Positions 60,188-64,000 of a stretch of 64,000 nucleotides of DNA are shown piece after piece. A model generated the notes under the pieces. It was given only the letters and a program-made list of their open reading frames with translations, had not been told where the DNA came from and made no database searches. The translations under genes were made by a program, and so were the position numbers. How positions within the stretch are numbered: position 1 is the first letter of the stretch; every line of letters starts with the position of its first letter. Origin of the DNA: Persicirhabdus sediminis. GTDB taxonomy: Bacteria > Verrucomicrobiota > Verrucomicrobiia > Verrucomicrobiales > Akkermansiaceae. The stretch lies in NCBI RefSeq assembly GCF_016595495.1, contig NZ_JAENIM010000039.1, positions 166,609-230,608 of the forward strand, given 5' to 3'.

Positions 60188-62416
60188 TTATTCAGCTAGG
60201 AACTTTTTGAGTTCAGCGAGCGAACTGGCAACGCCAATGGTTTTGCCATTTTTTTGCACTACGGCAGTGTTGGGGATGTCTGCAGCTGCCGTGTTTTGTT
60301 TGTGAAAGTGTGTTGGGTGATCTGGATGGATCTTTGCGACTTTTACAGCTGATTGAATTGCGAACTTGTGCATGGCTTTCTGTTCGTCGTTAGCCAGGGC
60401 TCCAATGAAGTAGACACATGGTTTTTGCGATGCATAGTATGCGCTGAGGTAGTCGATATATATGGCTGTACTGTGGCCATTGCTGTTATTTATTTTTGGC
60501 ATCACACTATCCAGCTCATTTTTATAACCGACATCGCCTGTTAGCTGGAGCAGGGTGCTGAGGTTGCTGTAGGATATAGCGTGGGTGCTAGGCCTCATGC
60601 GGGTATTTGGCATGGTATTAAATCCAAATTGTAGCGGTACTGGTGAGTCTTCTGAATTACTCTCAGTCATTGTGCTGATAGACTGATCGTAAAAGTTCTC
60701 ACGCATCTGATTCTGGCAAGCTACAGCGTGTTTTAGATAGTTTGGCTCTAGCGTGAGTTGGTACATTTGCAGCGCTAGTTTTACCATGCGCGCATAGACG
60801 TTAGCATTTGCTGGAACTCCTACGTCCTCGCCATTAAAATAGGCCTGGCTGATAGAGTTTTCTTTAACAAAGAGCTGGCGAATTTGGTCATATAGTTCGC
60901 GCGCTTTTTTTTCTGCTAGTTCGTCATTAGTACGCTGTGCAAGGGTGGCGTAGGCTGTAGCCAGCTCAATGTTTGGGCCTGCAGCAACAAGTGCTGAGGT
61001 TTGCGCGTCAGGCTTGTGACTGGTTTTTTGTTTGGCTATCTTTTTAGTGGCGCTGGAGTAGAGCGCATAGAGTTTGTCTTGGGGGATAGAGAGTTTGTAA
61101 GCGATGTCCTCTAGGCTAGATCTGAGCCCGAGGCTATTTTGTTTGTAGAGTTGCCTGCGAGGGTCGTCAATCATTGGAAGGTTTCCTAAGTTGCGGATGT
61201 CGAAGGCGATGCTAATGATGCGGAATTCTTCTTCGCTGAGGATATTTTTCAGCTCATCAGCCGTCCATAAATCTGGTGAGTCAACGTAATCAATGACGCT
61301 GTGGTTGATCGCTAATTTGTATAAGTTAGTTGTTGGATCTAGCAATTGCTGGTCGCAGAAGTCTAAGATTTCTTTTGCTTGCTGGATGCTGCGCTTGTGG
61401 TCGAAGCGCTGACCGGCATTAATAAGTGCGGTAGCTGTTTGAGCCTGGGTGCTGAGATCTTTTGCAAACTCTGGTTTGTCCCATGTGGTCTCTAACCTGC
61501 GAGTGTAGACGCCGCCACTGATGGGATCGATCATCGGGCTGTAGATGAATTGATCGATAGTGTCGTGCGCAATGTCTTGCAGCTTGGGGAATTTCATCTC
61601 ATCGAGCTGGCTAACAAGTTGTAGGTGTTCGCTAGGTGGATAGACGGGTAAGTTGTCAATTTGGCCAGTGTTGTGGTCGTAGTTAGCTAGAAGTTTACGA
61701 GCGAATCTGTTCATCTCGCTGGCTTTCAGTGCTTCCACGCTCTGGCTCTCGTTGATGTATGACTTGAGCTTTGCAATACTATCTCGACTATTGTGAAGCA
61801 CGTATTCAGATGAGTCGTGCCACAAGGTGTCGATGGTGTGGCTGGTTTGCTGGATCATCTCATTGACTCGTGAGATTTGTGATTGTTGGATGCTGATCCA
61901 GGAAATGGGCAGTCCTTCGTGTGAGTACCAGATGATGATCGGGTTGCTGAGTTTTTGGTTGCTCAGCGTGTGAAGTTTCTCAGCTAGGATTAATTGAGCT
62001 GGATAGATGTCAGCATCTATCAATGTGCAGATGTGGTTATGGTTGATCTGCTTGCCGGTTCTGTTTGATCTAGCTAAATCATCTAGAATGAGTTTGGTAT
62101 AGCTATTTGTTGACGATCCGATGAAGGCGAGCACGGTCTTTTTCTCCTGCTTCGCTAGAGTGAAAACTTGCGATGACCACGGCTGCCAGTTGATCGAAGA
62201 TTTGCTTTGTTGCTCAATCAGTGTGGATTGCGGTCCTGACGATAGCTTGTTGGAGTTAGCGCCCTCTATGTAAATGGCTGCAGAGTTTTCTATTTCAGTG
62301 ATCTCAGTATCTTTGCATGAGGTTGCGGCAAGTGAGCATATAGCCAGTAAGGTAGCTGGGATGCTCAGCTGCATATTGATTCTTCGGGGGTGAGTCAGAA
62401 AGAATGTTTTTGTCAT
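60188..62416 (-). CDS. DUF255/YyaL-like lipoprotein lacking the CxxC motif
   Basis: A 742-residue protein starting at ATG 62416 (MTKTFFLTHPRRIN, positive n-region) with the lipobox ending AATSC. Other starts are possible at 62428 and 62374. It has the layout of YyaL/SSP411 proteins: an N-terminal thioredoxin-like DUF255 domain and a long all-helical domain (QTATALINAGQRFDHKRSIQ, then YARMVKLALQMYQLT). Family members have CHWCH in the thioredoxin part; here the aligned FIGSSTNSYTKLILDDLARS has no Cys, so redox chemistry is unlikely. It is probably a degenerate, envelope-anchored relative with a binding role. Confidence 0.7.
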   Translation of the reverse strand: MTKTFFLTHPRRINMQLSIPATLLAICSLAATSCKDTEITEIENSAAIYIEGANSNKLSSGPQSTLIEQQSKSSINWQPWSSQVFTLAKQEKKTVLAFIGSSTNSYTKLILDDLARSNRTGKQINHNHICTLIDADIYPAQLILAEKLHTLSNQKLSNPIIIWYSHEGLPISWISIQQSQISRVNEMIQQTSHTIDTLWHDSSEYVLHNSRDSIAKLKSYINESQSVEALKASEMNRFARKLLANYDHNTGQIDNLPVYPPSEHLQLVSQLDEMKFPKLQDIAHDTIDQFIYSPMIDPISGGVYTRRLETTWDKPEFAKDLSTQAQTATALINAGQRFDHKRSIQQAKEILDFCDQQLLDPTTNLYKLAINHSVIDYVDSPDLWTADELKNILSEEEFRIISIAFDIRNLGNLPMIDDPRRQLYKQNSLGLRSSLEDIAYKLSIPQDKLYALYSSATKKIAKQKTSHKPDAQTSALVAAGPNIELATAYATLAQRTNDELAEKKARELYDQIRQLFVKENSISQAYFNGEDVGVPANANVYARMVKLALQMYQLTLEPNYLKHAVACQNQMRENFYDQSISTMTESNSEDSPVPLQFGFNTMPNTRMRPSTHAISYSNLSTLLQLTGDVGYKNELDSVMPKINNSNGHSTAIYIDYLSAYYASQKPCVYFIGALANDEQKAMHKFAIQSAVKVAKIHPDHPTHFHKQNTAAADIPNTAVVQKNGKTIGVASSLAELKKFLAE

Positions 62417-62736
62417 AAGCGCCGTCACAAGGCTAGTAGTGATACGATGAATTGGCTATAAAAAAGCATCATTCAGCGCCAAGTAGGAATGATTATTTAT
62501 AAGCACCTGTAGTGCACAGTGTTACGATTTAGCTGCATGTTTTTATGTGATGGCTCATGATAAATAACCATTTGTGTGACTTCTTGGAATGAGATCTAAC
62601 GGTTAAATTGGCGCTAATTCAGTGTTTATGTACGGGTAAAAAAATAGTGAGATATGAGATTTCTGCGTATAAATGAATTTATGCTTTTGCTAGGCATCCC
62701 AGCTAACTAAGGTCTGCCGAGTCGAACTTAAAACCT
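62417..62736. other. 320-bp divergent gap before parA
   Basis: No gene. A parS-like site (TGTTTCACGTGAAACA) is absent. CTGT-AGTGC-ACAG near 62511 is a weak inverted repeat. Promoters for both neighbours should be here. Confidence 0.4.
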
Positions 62737-63501
62737 GTGATCACTTTAGTAATATCTAGTCAAAAAGGAGGAGTTGGAAAGACAACACTTTCCATCAACC
62801 TTGCCCACGCCTTTGCACGCCAAGGACTAAAAGTCCTGTTGATAGATGCCGATCCCCAGGGGTCGGTGGGATTGTCATTGACTAGGCAATCGCGCTCCTT
62901 GAAGGGTTTTTATGATGTCCTTACAGACCAAGCTGATTTGTCGAAAGTTATTGTCGCAACGCGCATGGATACGCTGAGTATCATGGCCACTGGCTTGAAT
63001 AGTGACTACGCTATTGGCGGCGAGATGCCGTCAAATATCACTAAAAAGGTGGCTGACTTTTATGATGATGTGGCTGAGTTGGGCTACGATTTATGCATCA
63101 TTGATAGTGCTGCTGGTTTGTTTGGCATGAGTGTGGAGCTATTGAAAAACGCTGATGCGGTGATGATTCCTCAGCAAGCGGAACCATTGGGTGTTAGGTC
63201 TGTGCCGAAAATGCTGGAAGGGCTTCGTGCTATCCGCGAGGCAAACCCGCGGCTTCGAGTGTTAGGTGTCTTGATGACAATGGTTCAGTCTCATCTGAAG
63301 GAAAGTTTAGACTCAGTCTTGGCTATGAAGAAGTTATTGCCAGACTCACTCGTGTTTACTACAGTCGTTCCAAGAGACGATTTATTTATACAAGCCTGTG
63401 CGAAGGGATTGCCTGTTGGGGTGATGCCTGAGGGGGGTGAGTTGATGGAAGTATTTGAGAATTTGAGCAACGAAGTACGAGATAAGCTAGAGCATGTCTA
63501 A
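62737..63501 (+). CDS. parA: ParA/MinD-family P-loop ATPase
   Basis: A 254-residue deviant-Walker ATPase with the P loop [20 protein letters not shown], Walker A' [18 protein letters not shown] and Walker B-like [12 protein letters not shown]. It starts at GTG 62737. It is not next to parB; the overlapping next gene is a low-complexity acidic protein. It may position a cellular cargo instead of segregating the chromosome. Confidence 0.92.
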   Translation: MITLVISSQKGGVGKTTLSINLAHAFARQGLKVLLIDADPQGSVGLSLTRQSRSLKGFYDVLTDQADLSKVIVATRMDTLSIMATGLNSDYAIGGEMPSNITKKVADFYDDVAELGYDLCIIDSAAGLFGMSVELLKNADAVMIPQQAEPLGVRSVPKMLEGLRAIREANPRLRVLGVLMTMVQSHLKESLDSVLAMKKLLPDSLVFTTVVPRDDLFIQACAKGLPVGVMPEGGELMEVFENLSNEVRDKLEHV

Positions 63502-64000
63502 GCAATCAGATCAGAATAAACCCCCTAAGATGGACAGTGTCCAATCTTGGGTCGATGTGGATGAAGTGAAGCGCATCGCCGATGAACTTAGCTCGCCAGT
63601 GCGCGATAAACCGCGTCCGCTGACTTTGAAGTCTAGCAGGCTTGAGCCTAATAGACTGACAACAGAGAGCGAAAAGCCAGCGCTTAAAACTTCTAGCAGT
63701 TTAGCGTCAAAAGTCCTTTCTGAAGCCAAACATGTTGCCGAAGCAATGGGCATCCTCGGTCGTTCAGATGATTCGAAGAAGTCGCAGCACGCCGTGGATG
63801 AGGTGGAGCCTATTTCTGAAGAAACTCCCGCAGCTGAAGAAGCAGCTGTAGCTGAAGAAGCACCTGTAGCTGAAGAGGAACCTGTAGCTGAAGAGGAAGC
63901 TGTAGCTGAAGAAGAGCCAGTAGCTGAAGAAGAATCAGTAGCTGAAGAAGAGCCAGTAGCTGAAGAAGAACCAGTAGCTGACGAAGCGCCAGTAGCTGAA
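63494..64000 (+). CDS. ParA-linked protein with acidic hexapeptide repeat (truncated by window edge)
   Basis: Translated by hand from ATG 63494, overlapping the parA stop by 8 nt; open for 169 codons to the edge. The N-terminal region ([20 protein letters not shown] onward) has [12 protein letters not shown] and [17 protein letters not shown], probably helical. From about residue 113 it is a run of VAEEEP-like hexapeptides. The tight overlap implies a stoichiometric partner or cargo adaptor of the ParA-like ATPase. No family recognised; the C terminus is not visible. Confidence 0.75.
   Translation, partial: MSKQSDQNKPPKMDSVQSWVDVDEVKRIADELSSPVRDKPRPLTLKSSRLEPNRLTTESEKPALKTSSSLASKVLSEAKHVAEAMGILGRSDDSKKSQHAVDEVEPISEETPAAEEAAVAEEAPVAEEEPVAEEEAVAEEEPVAEEESVAEEEPVAEEEPVADEAPVAE
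63830..64000 (+). repeat. 18-bp coding repeat (VAEEEP)
   Basis: Nine and a half units of GTAGCTGAAGAAGAACCA-like 18-mers, in frame with the ParA partner. Each unit encodes a variant of VAEEEP and carries an AGCT. It continues beyond the window. Confidence 0.9.

Noticed and set aside
62417..62736. parS centromere site
   Set aside because: No TGTTTCACGTGAAACA-like sequence and no parB gene seen.
1..64000. Selenoprotein gene in this window
   Set aside because: No recognisable gene was split by an in-frame TGA.

Overview
The window looks like chromosomal sequence from a Gram-negative-type bacterium. It has a TonB-dependent receptor, many Sec signal peptides and lipoproteins, Prc and HtrA periplasmic proteases, and MurNAc recycling genes. 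The eukaryote-type glycogen branching enzyme, the paired active/inactive HtrA proteins, the DUF255-type lipoprotein and the moderate GC content together suggest Verrucomicrobiota. That placement is inference; no rRNA or other phylogenetic marker is present. Genes are packed on both strands in operon-like runs, with clear hairpin+T terminators. No phage, transposase or CRISPR array was seen.

Layout. 1-5.1 kb: the 5' part of selA (minus), then the glycine cleavage genes gcvT-gcvH-gcvP. 5.1-7.5 kb: three tandem secreted paralogs of unknown function, each followed by a near copy of the gcvP terminator. 7.6-12.7 kb: two large secreted carboxypeptidase-regulatory-like repeat proteins, the first with a thioredoxin (TlpA-like) tail. 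13-18.5 kb: prc, a YggS-family PLP protein, a DUF971 protein and a TonB-dependent receptor. 18.6-22.5 kb: a secreted glycan-binding-like protein overlapping an unusual three-domain protein (UPF0489-like, NlpC/P60-like, CapA-like). 22.5-23.2 kb: a 32-copy, 19-bp minisatellite. 23.3-27.1 kb: tRNA-Lys, a YhcC-like radical SAM protein, a divergent LysR/SDR pair and two small PLDc_N membrane proteins. 27.2-34.6 kb (minus): glgB, argB, a CHASE2-like protein, amgK- and murU-like genes (MurNAc recycling) and mutY. 34.6-41.3 kb (minus): dxs, xseB, a GT39-like membrane protein and an NtrC/NtrB-like two-component pair. 41.3-45 kb: cutA and pstSCAB. 45.1-48.2 kb (minus): an HtrA protease with a catalytically dead HtrA partner. 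48.7-58.2 kb: a 1956-residue membrane GH94-family protein, two small membrane proteins and a large lipoprotein, a candidate glucan-processing module. 58.3-59.9 kb: two secreted paralogs. 60.2-62.4 kb: a DUF255/YyaL-like lipoprotein that lacks the CxxC motif. 62.7-64 kb: parA and an overlapping partner with an acidic hexapeptide repeat that runs off the window.

How the genes work together. Much of the content serves the cell envelope: peptidoglycan recycling (AmgK/MurU), periplasmic quality control (Prc, HtrA pair), surface glycans (GH94 protein, CapA-like protein, GT39-like protein) and families of secreted proteins that have multiplied by tandem duplication. A second theme runs through the DNA itself. 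The tetramer AGCT, often as AGCTAGCT or CCAGCTGG, is conspicuously frequent. It forms perfect or near-perfect palindromes in many gene gaps, builds terminator stems, and is embedded in the minisatellite and in the acidic coding repeat.
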